Source: Streptomyces fildesensis (lineage in GTDB: Bacteria > Actinomycetota > Actinomycetes > Streptomycetales > Streptomycetaceae). Taken from it: a stretch of DNA of 64,000 nt. The stretch lies in contig NZ_JAAIKO010000003.1 of NCBI RefSeq assembly GCF_016107395.1, positions 186,001 to 250,000 on the forward strand. The letters are read 5' to 3'. Below are positions 13,615-22,799 of this stretch, piece after piece. Each line of letters opens with the position of its first letter. Position 1 is the stretch's first letter. The translations under genes and the position numbers were made by a program. The notes under the pieces are model-generated. The model was not told the origin of the DNA. It searched no databases and saw only the letters and a program-made list of their open reading frames with translations.

Positions 13615-16600
13615 GTGATGTTCGGCATCCTTGGCGCGACGCAGGTCTGGAACGCGGACGGCAGCGCGGTCGCGCTGGGTGGGCCGCGGCGCCGGGCGCT
13701 GCTGGCGCTGCTGTTGCTCGACGCGGGCCGGGTGGTGACGCCCGAACGGCTGATCGACGGCCTGTACGGGGAGGATCCGCCGGCCGGGGTCGCGAACGCC
13801 CTCCAGTCGCAGGTGTCCCGGCTGCGCCAGGTGCTGCCGCAGAAGATCGAGTTCCATCCGGCGGGCTACCGGCTCGCGATCGACCCCGACGACGTCGACT
13901 CGCACCGTTTCCAGCGGCTCAGCGCGGAGGGCCGGGAGGCGCTGGCGGCGGGCGATCCCGCGCGTGCCGCTGTTCTGCTGCGGGAGGCGCTGGAGCTGTG
14001 GCGCGGGCCCGCGCTGGCCGATGTGGACGGCGCCCCGTTCGCGCAGGTGCAGGTGACGCGGCTGGAGGAGCTGCGGATCTCGGCCGCCGAGGACCGGATG
14101 GAGGCCGAACTGGCGCTCGGCGGGCACCGGGAGCTGGTCGCCGGGCTGCGGGAGCTCGTCGACGCGCATCCGTTGCGTGAGCGGCTGCGTGGCCAGCTGA
14201 TGCGGGCGCTGTACGGCAGCGGGCGGCAGAGCGAGGCGCTGGAGGCGTACGAGGCGGCTCGCAGCGAGCTCGCCGACACGCTGGGGGCGGACCCGGGACC
14301 GGAGCTGGCCGCCGTTCACCTGGCGGTGCTGCGCGGGGATCCGGAGCTGACGCCCGCCGCGCACGCGCATGTTCCACGTGGAACATCGCCCACGACGCCC
14401 ACGGCTTCCGCATCGCCGACGGTCTCCGAGCCGGCCCGACCGCGCTTCGTGCTGCCCACGCAGCTCACCAGTTTCGTCGGCCGTGACGAGGAGCTGGACC
14501 GGATCGGTGCCCAGCTGTCCGAAGGCCGGCTCGTCACCCTCATCGGCCCGGGTGGTGCGGGTAAGACCCGGATCGCGATCGAGGCGGCCGGGCGGTACGG
14601 CGGTGAGGCCTGTTTCGTCGAGCTCGCCGGCCTCGCCGATGCCGCCGAGGTGCCGCACGCGATCCAGGGCGCGCTCGGACTGCGCGAGGCCGGGGTGATG
14701 CCTGGTGCCGGTCCGGCGCCCGATCCGGTCGACCGGGTCACCGCGGCCCTGGCCGACCGCCCGCTGCTGCTCGTGCTGGACAACTGCGAACATGTCGTCG
14801 GCGAGATCGCCAAGATCGTCGGCCGGCTGCTCGGGGACTGCGGAGAGCTGCGGGTGCTGGCCACCACCCGCGAACCGCTGGGGATCCCCGGCGAGACGCT
14901 CTGCCCGATCCCCCCGCTGCGGCTGCCGCCGCCCGGCACGGACCATGTCCGCGCGCTCGCGTTCCCGGCGGTGCGACTGTTCACCGAGCGGGCCGTCGCC
15001 GTGCAGCCCGATTTCGAGCTGGCCGCCGATCTCGATGCCGTCCTGCGGGTGTGCACGGCGCTCGACGGACTGCCGCTGGCCATCGAACTGGCCGCCGCCC
15101 GGCTGCGCTCGATGTCCGCGTCCGAGATCGCCTCCCGGCTCGGCGTGGTCTCCGCGGCGCCGGAGCAGAGTGAGTACGGGCCCGGGATCCGGCCCGACGA
15201 ACGGTTCCGGCTGCTGTCCCGCGGCAGCCGGACCGCCCAGCCCCGTCAGAAGACGCTGCGCGGGGTCGTCGACTGGAGCTGGGACCTGCTCACGGAGCCC
15301 GAACGCGCCGTCCTGCGCCGGGTCTCGGTCTTCGCCGGTGGCTGGACGCTGGAGGCGGCCGAGGCCGTCTGCGCGGACCGCACGACGGACGACGACGTGG
15401 CGGACGGCGGCGGTACGGACGGCGGCGGGACGCGGGAGGCCGGGGTCGACGCGTTCGACGTGCTCGATCTGATCGACTCGCTCGTCGACAAGTCCCTGGT
15501 CGTCGCCCATCGTCCCGAGGGCGCCGACGGCGTCCGCTACCGGATGCTGGAGACGATCCGCGCCTATGGCGCCGAGCGGCTCGCGGAAGCCGGTGAGACG
15601 GCGGCCCTGCGCCGCGCCCACGCCCGGTACTTCCTCGCTTTGGTCGGCGAGGCGGAGCCCCGTCTGCGGCGCGCGGAGCAGCTCGACTGGCTGCGGCGGC
15701 TCTCCGTCGACCAGGACAACCTGCACACCGCGCTCCGCCGGCGGGTGGAGGACGGCGACACCGGGACGGCGTTGCGGCTGCTGGCCCCGCTGTCCACGTA
15801 CTGGCTGCTGCGCGGCGTGCGGCTGGAGGGCGCGGGCCCGGCCCGCGAGCTGCTGGACCTCATCGGGCCGCAGGCGCCCGAGGGGCTCGACGAGGAGTAC
15901 GTGCTGTGCGTGCTCGCGGCGGCCAACGGCGTCTCCGACAACCGGGAACTGGGCGCGCATACCGCGGCCGCCGACGCGGTCATGGCCTCCCTCGGCTACA
16001 TTCCGCAGCGCTTCCCCAGCCTCACCGTCATCTGGGCGATGGCCATGGGCGCGCCCACCGCTGACGCCGCCGAGCTGATCTCGCTCACCCTGGACGATCC
16101 GGGCCGTGACCCCTGGGCCGTGGCGCTGCTGCATCTGGGCCAGGGCTACGCGCACTGGATGGTGCGGGGCGACACCGCCCTCGCGGAGCGGGAGTTCAGC
16201 GCCGGGCTGGCCGGCTTCCGGGTGCTCGGCGACCGCTGGGCGATGGCCAACGCGCTCGACGTACTGGCGCAGCTCGCCGACTGGCAGGGCGACAACGAGC
16301 GGGCCGCGGCGCTGGCCGACGAGGCGCTCGGCTATGTCGAACCGCTCGGCGCGATCGAGGACATGGCGCAACTGCTGTGCCGACGGGCCGAACGCAGCGC
16401 GCGGGACGGAGACACCGAGGCGGCCCGCGCCGACTACGAGCGGGTGGTCGAGCTGTCCGGCCGGGCCGGTGCGCCCGACTGCATGGCGATGGCCCACCTC
16501 GGCCTGGGCGAGGTCGCCCGGGCGCGTGGTGAGCTGGCCGGGGCCCGCGCCCTCTGCGAGCTGGCCCTCGGCGAGAGCGGTACCGGGTGGGCCGGTCTCG

Positions 16601-16983
16601 ACATGAACCGATCGCTGATCCTGATCGGGCTGGCCAGGATCGCCGAGGCCGAGGGGGACCCGGAGCGGGCCCGCGGCTACTACCGCCAGGTTCCCGAGGC
16701 CGAGTTGGTGAGCCGCAACGGCCCGGTCGCCGCGAGCTTCGCCGAGGCGCTGGCCGGCCTGGCGCTGCTGGAGGGCGGCCCGGAGCGGGCCGCGCTGCTG
16801 CTCGGCGTCGCCCGGACGCTGCGCGGCGCCGAGGTGCCGCCCGACCGGGACACCGCCCGGGTCGGCGCCGCCGCCCGCGCCGCGCTCGGCGAAGCGGCCT
16901 TCGCCGCGGCGCACGCCCGCGGTGTCGCGCTCTCCCGTGAACAGACGGTCGTGGCGCTGACGGACTTCGACGCTGCGCGGTAA
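13615..16983 (+). CDS. AfsR/SARP-type regulator with BTAD, NB-ARC and TPR domains
   Basis: A 1122-aa protein. Residues 1-95 are an OmpR-like winged HTH (GPRRRALLALLLLDAGRVVTPERLIDGLYG), and 95-245 a bacterial transcriptional activation domain (RRFQRL-type start, ELRISAAEDRMEAEL, HPLRERLRGQLMRALY). An NTPase follows with P-loop LIGPGGAGKTRIAIEAA near 310 and Walker B-like PLLLVLDNCEHV. The C-terminal half is helical, TPR-like. Large SARPs of this type (AfsR class) activate secondary metabolism or development when stimulated by phosphorylation or ligand. GTG 13615 and ATG 13618 are adjacent possible starts with GGGGG upstream. A parS palindrome lies within the gene at the linker (14370-14385). 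The MFS exporter begins 46 bp downstream and may be its target. Confidence 0.9.
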   Translation: MMFGILGATQVWNADGSAVALGGPRRRALLALLLLDAGRVVTPERLIDGLYGEDPPAGVANALQSQVSRLRQVLPQKIEFHPAGYRLAIDPDDVDSHRFQRLSAEGREALAAGDPARAAVLLREALELWRGPALADVDGAPFAQVQVTRLEELRISAAEDRMEAELALGGHRELVAGLRELVDAHPLRERLRGQLMRALYGSGRQSEALEAYEAARSELADTLGADPGPELAAVHLAVLRGDPELTPAAHAHVPRGTSPTTPTASASPTVSEPARPRFVLPTQLTSFVGRDEELDRIGAQLSEGRLVTLIGPGGAGKTRIAIEAAGRYGGEACFVELAGLADAAEVPHAIQGALGLREAGVMPGAGPAPDPVDRVTAALADRPLLLVLDNCEHVVGEIAKIVGRLLGDCGELRVLATTREPLGIPGETLCPIPPLRLPPPGTDHVRALAFPAVRLFTERAVAVQPDFELAADLDAVLRVCTALDGLPLAIELAAARLRSMSASEIASRLGVVSAAPEQSEYGPGIRPDERFRLLSRGSRTAQPRQKTLRGVVDWSWDLLTEPERAVLRRVSVFAGGWTLEAAEAVCADRTTDDDVADGGGTDGGGTREAGVDAFDVLDLIDSLVDKSLVVAHRPEGADGVRYRMLETIRAYGAERLAEAGETAALRRAHARYFLALVGEAEPRLRRAEQLDWLRRLSVDQDNLHTALRRRVEDGDTGTALRLLAPLSTYWLLRGVRLEGAGPARELLDLIGPQAPEGLDEEYVLCVLAAANGVSDNRELGAHTAAADAVMASLGYIPQRFPSLTVIWAMAMGAPTADAAELISLTLDDPGRDPWAVALLHLGQGYAHWMVRGDTALAEREFSAGLAGFRVLGDRWAMANALDVLAQLADWQGDNERAAALADEALGYVEPLGAIEDMAQLLCRRAERSARDGDTEAARADYERVVELSGRAGAPDCMAMAHLGLGEVARARGELAGARALCELALGESGTGWAGLDMNRSLILIGLARIAEAEGDPERARGYYRQVPEAELVSRNGPVAASFAEALAGLALLEGGPERAALLLGVARTLRGAEVPPDRDTARVGAAARAALGEAAFAAAHARGVALSREQTVVALTDFDAAR
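14370..14385. other. parS-like ParB binding site
   Basis: TGTTCCACGTGGAACA is a perfect 16-bp palindrome differing by one symmetrical base pair from the classic TGTTTCACGTGAAACA. Streptomyces chromosomes carry around twenty such sites clustered near oriC, inside genes as well as between them. It would load ParB for origin segregation. Confidence 0.8.
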
Positions 16984-17029
16984 GCGAACGGTCAGTGACC
17001 GGTCAGAACGCTCTGACACAGTCACCGGC

Positions 17030-18706
17030 ATGACGAAGAATCAGCAGGTGGCGCCGAGTGCGCAGACCTCCACGACCCCCTCGGACCCCCGGCGTTGGGC
17101 CGTACTGGCGATCTGCTGCGTGGCGGCGGCGCTGCTCGGTATCGACACCAGCGTGCTCAACTACGCGATCCCCTCGCTCGTCACCGACCTGAAGCCGTCG
17201 GGCACCGAGATCCTGTGGATCGCGGACATCTACGGGTTCGCCCTCGGCGGCCTGCTGGTGGTGATGGGCAACCTCGGTGACCGGATAGGCCGCAAGAAGC
17301 TGCTGCTGCTGGGCGCCGGCGCCTTCGGGGTGGCCTCGGTCCTCACCGCGTACGCCACCAGCCCGGAGATGCTCATCGGTGCCCGCGCGCTGCTGGGTGT
17401 GGCCGGCGCGACGATCATGCCGTCGACGTTGTCGATCGTCCGCAACGTGTTCACCGACCCCCGCGAGCGCACCACGGCCGTGGGCATCTCCGGCGGCGTC
17501 GGGGCGGGCAGCTTCGCGCTCGGCCCGGTCGTCGGCGGCGCGCTGCTGGACCACTTCTGGTGGGGTTCGGTCTTCCTGATCAACGTCCCGGTCCTGCTGG
17601 CGGTCGTGATCGCCGGTGCGATCGTGCTCCCTGAGTCCCGTAACCCCGACCCGGGACGGCTGGACTGGATCAGCGTCCCGCTCTCGATCGCCGGTCTGCT
17701 GGGTGTCATCTTCGCCATCAAGACGGCCACCCGTGACGGTGTGCACGAGCCGTCGGTGTGGATGGCCGCCGCGATCGGTGTCGGCTGCCTGATCGTCTTC
17801 GTCCGGCGCCAGACCCGCATCGCCTCACCGCTGCTGGACATCAGGCTCTTCCGCAACCCGGCCTTCACCGGCTCCATCAGCGCCAACCTGGTCGCGATCT
17901 TCGCCTCGGCCTCGCTCTCGCTGGCCTTCTCGCTCTACTTCCAGGTCGTCCGCGGCTGGTCCCCGCTGATGGCGGGCCTGGCGCTGCTCCCCGGCCCGCT
18001 GTCGGCCGCCTTCGCCGCGCCGCTGTCCTCCGCCCTGGTGCCCAGGATCGGCCGGGCCAAGGTGGTGGCCCTGGGCCTGGTCCTGATGTCGGTCAGCATG
18101 GTCGGTCTCGGCCTGGTCACCCCGGACTCCAGCTACTGGCTGCTGCTGCCCGCTCTGATCGTCAACGGTGCGGGCATCACGCTGACGTTCACCGTCACCT
18201 TCGACACGGCGATGGCGAGCGTGCCGAAGGAGCGGGCGGGCGCCGCGGCGGCGATCTCCGAGACGGCGATGGAGCTCGGCGGGGCGCTGGGCATCGCGGT
18301 CCTCGGCTCGGTACTGACCGGCGTCTACCGCAACGGTCTCGACCTGCCGGCGGGCGTTCCGGCCGGTGCGGCCCAGGCCGCCAGGGAATCGGTCGGCGGG
18401 GCGGTCGGGCCCGGCGCGCAGCTGTCAGGCCCGATGGGGCGGCAGGTCGCCGAGACGGCGAGCCAGGCCTTCACCCACAGCATGCACGTCACCACCCTGG
18501 CGGGCGCCGTCCTGATCGCCGTCGCGGCGGTGATCGCGTTCCACACCCTGCGGGGCGTCCCGGCGGTGATCGACGAACCGACCGACGAGAAGGACGGCGG
18601 GAAGGACGGCGGGACGGCCGACGACGTGGCCGACGTGGCCGACGGGACCGACGGCACCGACGGCACCGACGGCACCGACGGCATCAGGGAACTGGTCGGA
18701 CGCTGA
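17030..18706 (+). CDS. MFS transporter, DHA2 family (14 TM drug exporter)
   Basis: A 558-aa protein with 14 predicted transmembrane helices. The DHA2/SmvA-type signatures are GNLGDRIGRKKLLL after TM2-3 and the motif C-like GISGGVGAGSFALGPVVGGALLDHFWW. Such proton antiporters export quaternary amines, dyes or antibiotics across the plasma membrane. The C-terminal cytosolic tail is unusual: highly acidic and repetitive, with four DGT/TDG units encoded by a short DNA tandem repeat (about 18640-18690). A TGACCGGTCA palindrome at 16996-17005 overlaps the likely promoter. It follows the SARP regulator on the same strand, suggesting joint regulation. A clear terminator lies downstream. Confidence 0.92.
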   Translation: MTKNQQVAPSAQTSTTPSDPRRWAVLAICCVAAALLGIDTSVLNYAIPSLVTDLKPSGTEILWIADIYGFALGGLLVVMGNLGDRIGRKKLLLLGAGAFGVASVLTAYATSPEMLIGARALLGVAGATIMPSTLSIVRNVFTDPRERTTAVGISGGVGAGSFALGPVVGGALLDHFWWGSVFLINVPVLLAVVIAGAIVLPESRNPDPGRLDWISVPLSIAGLLGVIFAIKTATRDGVHEPSVWMAAAIGVGCLIVFVRRQTRIASPLLDIRLFRNPAFTGSISANLVAIFASASLSLAFSLYFQVVRGWSPLMAGLALLPGPLSAAFAAPLSSALVPRIGRAKVVALGLVLMSVSMVGLGLVTPDSSYWLLLPALIVNGAGITLTFTVTFDTAMASVPKERAGAAAAISETAMELGGALGIAVLGSVLTGVYRNGLDLPAGVPAGAAQAARESVGGAVGPGAQLSGPMGRQVAETASQAFTHSMHVTTLAGAVLIAVAAVIAFHTLRGVPAVIDEPTDEKDGGKDGGTADDVADVADGTDGTDGTDGTDGIRELVGR

Positions 18707-18720
18707 CCCGTATCCCCGCG

Positions 18721-18767
18721 CATGCCGGAGGGCGGGAGACCGTACTGGTCCCCCGCCCTCCGGCATG
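18721..18767 (+). terminator. Terminator after MFS transporter
   Basis: CATGCCGGAGGGCGGG (18721-18736) pairs exactly with CCCGCCCTCCGGCATG (18752-18767) around a 15-nt loop. Confidence 0.85.
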
Positions 18768-18872
18768 TGGTGCGTACGCGCTGTATCGATAGGAGGTCCA
18801 GGACCCCGGCGCCACTGGTTGCCGAGTCGGACCGAGCTCAGGGCCGGACCGTGGGTCAGGGGCGGTGCGAGG

Positions 18873-19607
18873 TCAGGATTCGTCGCCGTGATCCGGGCGA
18901 TCGACCCGGTCCGCCTCGGCCTGCTTCGCCTGTACCTCGGGGTCGAGGGGCTCCACGGGCGAGCCGTCGACCTTGTCGAGCGGGTCGGCCTTGTCCGTAC
19001 GGTCCATGCCGACGAGGGTCGGGCCGCTGCCGTTGAGCGTGGCCCGGTCCGCGACCTCGGTCGGCGGGGCGGGCTCGACCAGCCAGTCCGGGTTGGTCTG
19101 CTTGCTCCACCACTTCCACGCGGCGTAACCGGCCCCGCTGATCATGCCGAGCACCACAAGGCGCTTGAAGGCCTTGCCCGCCTTGGCACGACGACGGTGC
19201 TGCCGGCCCAGCTTGTCGATCTCGGCGACGGACACCCTGCCCTGCAGTGCGGCCAGGGCGGCCGCGCCACGTGCCAGGGCCTCGTCACGGGCGGGGCCCG
19301 CGGCGGCACGGGTGACCTCCACCGCGTGTCCGACCCGGGGGGCCGCGTACTCATTGGCCTGGCGTGCGGTCAGCGCGGCCTTCACGGCCGCGGTGTCCAC
19401 AGCCGAAGCGACCTTGGGCGGTAGTGCGGCGTGTGCCTTCTGCGCGGCGGTCGCCACTCGGGGCGTCAGCCAGATCTTCGCCTCGTCCGCGTAGTGCGCG
19501 GCGTTGTCCTTGGCGGTGACGGCGTATGGAGCGACCACCTCAGCGGCGTGCTGCATGCTGTCCTTGGTCTGCCCGGCTGCGTTGCGCACGCTGTCGATGC
19601 GGGTCAC
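18873..19607 (-). CDS. DUF5324 family protein
   Basis: A 244-aa actinobacterial protein. The N-terminal two thirds are a long amphipathic helical region (SVRNAAGQTKDSMQHAAEVVAPYA, and DNAAHYADEAKIWLTPRVATAA) resembling apolipoprotein- or LEA-like repeats. A short hydrophobic segment, RLVVLGMISGAGYAAWKWW, follows, then a polar acidic tail. It is conserved next to the cyclophilin gene in Streptomyces; the role is unknown, possibly membrane-associated. GTG 19607 is chosen because AGGAGG lies at the correct distance upstream, whereas the longer frame from 19664 has none. It is divergent from ppiA. Confidence 0.88.
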   Translation of the reverse strand: MTRIDSVRNAAGQTKDSMQHAAEVVAPYAVTAKDNAAHYADEAKIWLTPRVATAAQKAHAALPPKVASAVDTAAVKAALTARQANEYAAPRVGHAVEVTRAAAGPARDEALARGAAALAALQGRVSVAEIDKLGRQHRRRAKAGKAFKRLVVLGMISGAGYAAWKWWSKQTNPDWLVEPAPPTEVADRATLNGSGPTLVGMDRTDKADPLDKVDGSPVEPLDPEVQAKQAEADRVDRPDHGDES

Positions 19608-19846
19608 AGGAACCTCCTCCTCGGTGGCGTACGGTTTTCGCCTATCCACCCGATTTGAAATCATGCCTGTTTAGGGCCGGTCCGGCATGTGCGACCGGGC
19701 ATATGGGTCAAGGCGGGGCACACGGAGAGCTCCCACAGACGATGCCACGATGCGCGCCGGTACGCGATAGAGCCGGGGAAGCCGACGGCCACTCCCCGTC
19801 CGTGCGAGGATTTGTCCCTGTCAGCGAAGACTATGGAAGGTAGATC

Positions 19847-20380
19847 GTGGCCGAGCAGCTCTATGCGACCCTGAAGACCAACCACGGGGACATCGAGGTC
19901 CGGCTCCTGCCGAACCACGCACCGAAGACGGTGAAGAACTTCGTCGAGCTCGCCGAGGGCACGCGTGAGTGGACCGACCCGAAGACCGGCAAGCCGACCA
20001 ACGCGAAGCTGTACGACGGCACGGTGTTCCACCGTGTGATCACCGGCTTCATGATCCAGGGCGGCGACCCGCTGGGCAACGGCACCGGCGGTCCGGGCTA
20101 CGAGTTCGCGGACGAGTTCCACCCCGACCTCGGGTTCGACAAGCCCTACCTGCTGGCGATGGCCAACGCCGGCCCGGGCACCAACGGCTCCCAGTTCTTC
20201 ATCACGGTCTCCCCGACCACGTGGCTGACCCGCAAGCACAGCATCTTCGGCGAGGTCGCCGACGTGGCCAGCCAGAAGGTCGTGGACGCGATCATCGCCA
20301 CCCCGACCAACCCGCGCACCGACCGCCCGGTGCAGGACGTCGTGATCGAGTCGGTCGTGATCGAGACCCGCGAGGGCTGA
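19847..20380 (+). CDS. ppiA: Peptidyl-prolyl cis-trans isomerase, cyclophilin type
   Basis: A 177-aa cytoplasmic cyclophilin. The core motifs are intact: FHRVITGFMIQGGDP, GTGGPGYEFADE, MANAGPGTNGSQFFIT and WLTRKHSIFGEV. The catalytic arginine is the R in FHRV and the ligand-binding Q is in IQGGD. It catalyses proline isomerisation during protein folding. GTG 19847 follows GGAAGG by about 6 nt. It is in the conserved oriC-proximal position next to the rhomboid gene, 84 bp upstream of it. It has no signal peptide, so it is the cytosolic rather than the secreted type. Confidence 0.95.
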   Translation: MAEQLYATLKTNHGDIEVRLLPNHAPKTVKNFVELAEGTREWTDPKTGKPTNAKLYDGTVFHRVITGFMIQGGDPLGNGTGGPGYEFADEFHPDLGFDKPYLLAMANAGPGTNGSQFFITVSPTTWLTRKHSIFGEVADVASQKVVDAIIATPTNPRTDRPVQDVVIESVVIETREG

Positions 20381-20464
20381 TCGCGCCGTACTCTTCGGGA
20401 ACACTGCGCCCTGCCCGTCCGTATGGAGGGGCAGGGCGACGCGCGTCCCCAGGAAGAGGACCTC

Positions 20465-21313
20465 ATGGACCAGGCGGTCTGCTGCTACCGGCACCCCGAT
20501 CGCGAGACCGGCATCCGCTGCACCCGTTGCGAGCGGCCGATCTGCCCGGAGTGCATGGTCAGCGCCTCGGTGGGCTTCCAGTGCCCGGAGTGCCTGGGCG
20601 AGGCCCGGCGGACGACACCCGCGCCGCGTACGGTCGTGGGCGGCACGGTGGCCGCCGACCCGCACCTGGTCACGAAGATCCTCATCGGGCTGAACCTGGC
20701 GGTCTTCGTGCTGGTGCAGGCGCTCGGCGACCGGCTCGCCGGTGACCTGTCGCTGTACGCGTACTGCGACCCCGTGGTGCGGCAGTACTGCATCGGCGTG
20801 TCCGAGGGCCCCGACCAGTGGTACCGCCTGATCAGCTCGGTCTTCGCGCACCAGGAGTACTGGCACATCGGCTTCAACATGCTGACGCTGTGGTGGATCG
20901 GTGCGCCGCTGGAGGCCACGCTCGGCCGGGCCCGCTATCTGGCGCTGTATCTGATCTCGGGGCTCGGCGGCAGCGCTCTGGTCCTGCTGCTCGCCCCGTA
21001 CCCGGGCGCGCTGGGGGCCTCCGGGGCGATCTTCGGCCTCTTCGGGGCCACCGCCGTCTTCATGCGGCGCAGCCGGATGGACATGCGGCCGATCCTGATC
21101 CTGCTCGGGCTGAACCTGTTCTTCAGTTTCACCTGGTCGAACGTCAGCTGGCAGGGCCACCTCGGCGGCCTCGCGGCCGGCACGGTGATCGCGATCGGGA
21201 TGGCGTACGCACCGCGCGAGCGGCGCGATCTGGTGCAGTGGGGGACCTGTGCGGCGGTGCTGGCGGCCACCCTCGTGGCCAGCTGGATCGCCGTGGCTCA
21301 GATCACCGCCTGA
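20465..21313 (+). CDS. Rhomboid family intramembrane serine protease with N-terminal zinc finger
   Basis: A 282-aa protein. Residues 1-45 form a B-box-like zinc finger (CCYRHPDRETGIRCTRCERP, then CPEC twice). Six or so transmembrane helices follow with the rhomboid catalytic pair: serine in GASGAIFG and histidine in WQGHLGG. The HIGFNMLTLWW helix supplies the conserved HxxxN. Rhomboids cleave membrane proteins within the bilayer; the Streptomyces substrate is unknown. ATG 20465 is chosen from GGAAGAGGA upstream. It is co-oriented with ppiA and ends convergently with crgA across a region holding DnaA boxes. Confidence 0.94.
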   Translation: MDQAVCCYRHPDRETGIRCTRCERPICPECMVSASVGFQCPECLGEARRTTPAPRTVVGGTVAADPHLVTKILIGLNLAVFVLVQALGDRLAGDLSLYAYCDPVVRQYCIGVSEGPDQWYRLISSVFAHQEYWHIGFNMLTLWWIGAPLEATLGRARYLALYLISGLGGSALVLLLAPYPGALGASGAIFGLFGATAVFMRRSRMDMRPILILLGLNLFFSFTWSNVSWQGHLGGLAAGTVIAIGMAYAPRERRDLVQWGTCAAVLAATLVASWIAVAQITA

Positions 21314-21342
21314 AGGGCGTTACCACTGGCGTTGATCAGACG

Positions 21343-21541
21343 TTATCCACAACGAGTACCCGATCCTGTGCACCCTGTGGGGAACGTGTGTGCGTGCGGT
21401 CACCGCATCGTGTTTTCCCTGCAAGATCAACGAAAGACCGGTGGCCGACACATCGGCCACCGGTCACACCGGCGTCAACCTCGTAGAGGTTATCCACAGA
21501 TCTTCCGACCTTTTCCCCACTGTGGATAACCGTGTGGACAA
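21343..21541. promoter_or_regulatory. Cluster of four DnaA boxes
   Basis: TTATCCACA occurs at 21343-21351 and 21490-21498 on the plus strand, and at 21521-21529 on the minus strand. TTGTCCACA, the preferred Streptomyces box, occurs at 21533-21541 on the minus strand. All lie in the rhomboid-crgA intergenic region, well away from oriC itself. Such external clusters in S. coelicolor titrate DnaA and temper initiation. Confidence 0.8.
21437..21464. terminator. Convergent terminator hairpin rhomboid/crgA
   Basis: A perfect 12-bp stem ACCGGTGGCCGA with a CACA loop between converging genes, with no T-run. It lies between the DnaA boxes. Confidence 0.75.
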
Positions 21542-21578
21542 CTCTGGGGAGAACCGTCCGGGCCAGCTCGGGAGCCGG

Positions 21579-21833
21579 CTACTTCCACTGCGTGGAGACC
21601 ACGAATCCGCCCGCGATGAAGCCGAAGCCCACCACGATGTTCCAGTTCCCCAGCGCGTCGACCGGCAGGCTGCCCTGCGTGACGTAGAAGAGGACGATCC
21701 AGGCCAGGCCGATGACGAAGAGCGCCAGCATCAGGGGCGCGACCCAGTTGAAGCCGGACTTGAGCTTTATCGACTGCGTCTTCTCCGGCGGCGGAGTGAA
21801 GTCGGCCTTCTTGCGGATCCGTGACTTCGGCAC
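21579..21833 (-). CDS. crgA: Cell division protein CrgA
   Basis: An 84-aa protein with a basic N-terminus ([16 protein letters not shown]) and two transmembrane helices ([22 protein letters not shown] and [21 protein letters not shown]), the exact architecture of CrgA. In Streptomyces CrgA inhibits or times FtsZ-ring assembly before sporulation septation; in mycobacteria it recruits FtsI and other divisome proteins. It is monocistronic, convergent with the rhomboid gene and divergent from the DUF881 gene. Identification is firm from size, topology and locus. Confidence 0.97.
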   Translation of the reverse strand: MPKSRIRKKADFTPPPEKTQSIKLKSGFNWVAPLMLALFVIGLAWIVLFYVTQGSLPVDALGNWNIVVGFGFIAGGFVVSTQWK

Positions 21834-21973
21834 GAGGGACTCTCCTGTCGATGCGCTGCGTAACCGCGCGGGGATGTCGGGGATGTGAGGCTGGCCGGGC
21901 GGGTGGGGGCACCACCGCGGACGGGCGTCCGTTAGCGTAGTGCTTCCTCGGGTGTGAAGGAGACAAGGGTACG

Positions 21974-22756
21974 GTGACCGATTCCGGCGACGCGCCCTCC
22001 TCCCGTCCTTCTCCCGCTCGTCCTTCCACCCGCACCGTAGTACTGCGGACGCTCAGTGCGGGAGTCTTCGCGCTCGCCGGACTGATCTTCTGGATGAGCT
22101 TCGACACGGCCAAGGGCGTCAACATCCGCAGCGACGACCCGCTGCCCAAGCTCTCGGACAACGTGCGCAAGCAGAGCAGCCGGAACCAGGAGCTGGAGAA
22201 GCAGCTCACCGCGGTCCGGAACGATGTCGACACCCTCACCCGCCAGGGCATCGGCGCCACCGACGCGAACCGCAAGCAGCTCGATGCGCTCGAAGAGGAA
22301 GCCGGCACGAAGGCGCTGACCGGCCCGGCGCTGAACGTCACCCTCAACGACGCCCCGCCGAACGCCACCGCGCTCGTCCCCGGCGTGCCCGACCCGGAGC
22401 CCAACGACCTGGTCATCCACCAGCAGGACCTGCAGGCCGTGGTCAACGCGCTGTGGGAGGGCGGAGCGGTGGGCATCCGGGTCATGGACCAGCGGCTGAT
22501 CTCCACCAGCGCGGTCCGCTGCGTCGGCAACACCCTGATCCTCCAGGGCCGCGTCTACTCCCCGCCGTACAGAATCACCGCTGTGGGTGACCAGAAGAAG
22601 CTGCGCGCCGCCATCGACCGGAACGCGACCATCCAGAACTACCTCCAGTACGTCAACGCCTACGGGCTCGGCTGGAAAGTGGGGGCGGACAACCGGGTGA
22701 CTCTTCCCGGCTACTCCGGCACAGTGGATCTCCACTACGCGAAGCCCGTCTCCTGA
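21974..22756 (+). CDS. DUF881 domain membrane-anchored protein
   Basis: A 260-aa protein. A serine/proline-rich cytosolic start is followed by one transmembrane helix ([21 protein letters not shown]), a coiled-coil ([23 protein letters not shown]) and the DUF881 domain with [40 protein letters not shown] and the terminal [16 protein letters not shown]. Gram-positive DUF881 proteins sit near division and cell-wall genes; no activity is proven. GTG 21974 follows GGAGAC. It opens a plus-strand operon running through the sortases and pabA to 26660. Confidence 0.92.
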   Translation: MTDSGDAPSSRPSPARPSTRTVVLRTLSAGVFALAGLIFWMSFDTAKGVNIRSDDPLPKLSDNVRKQSSRNQELEKQLTAVRNDVDTLTRQGIGATDANRKQLDALEEEAGTKALTGPALNVTLNDAPPNATALVPGVPDPEPNDLVIHQQDLQAVVNALWEGGAVGIRVMDQRLISTSAVRCVGNTLILQGRVYSPPYRITAVGDQKKLRAAIDRNATIQNYLQYVNAYGLGWKVGADNRVTLPGYSGTVDLHYAKPVS

Positions 22757-22799
22757 CCGGATTCGCGACCGGCGGCGGGGCGAGGGGGCGGGGGCGCCG

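Noticed and set aside
13555..17031. 1158-codon minus-strand open frame
   Set aside because: Mirrors the SARP/NB-ARC gene; its translation is low-complexity Arg/Gly/Gln without domains.
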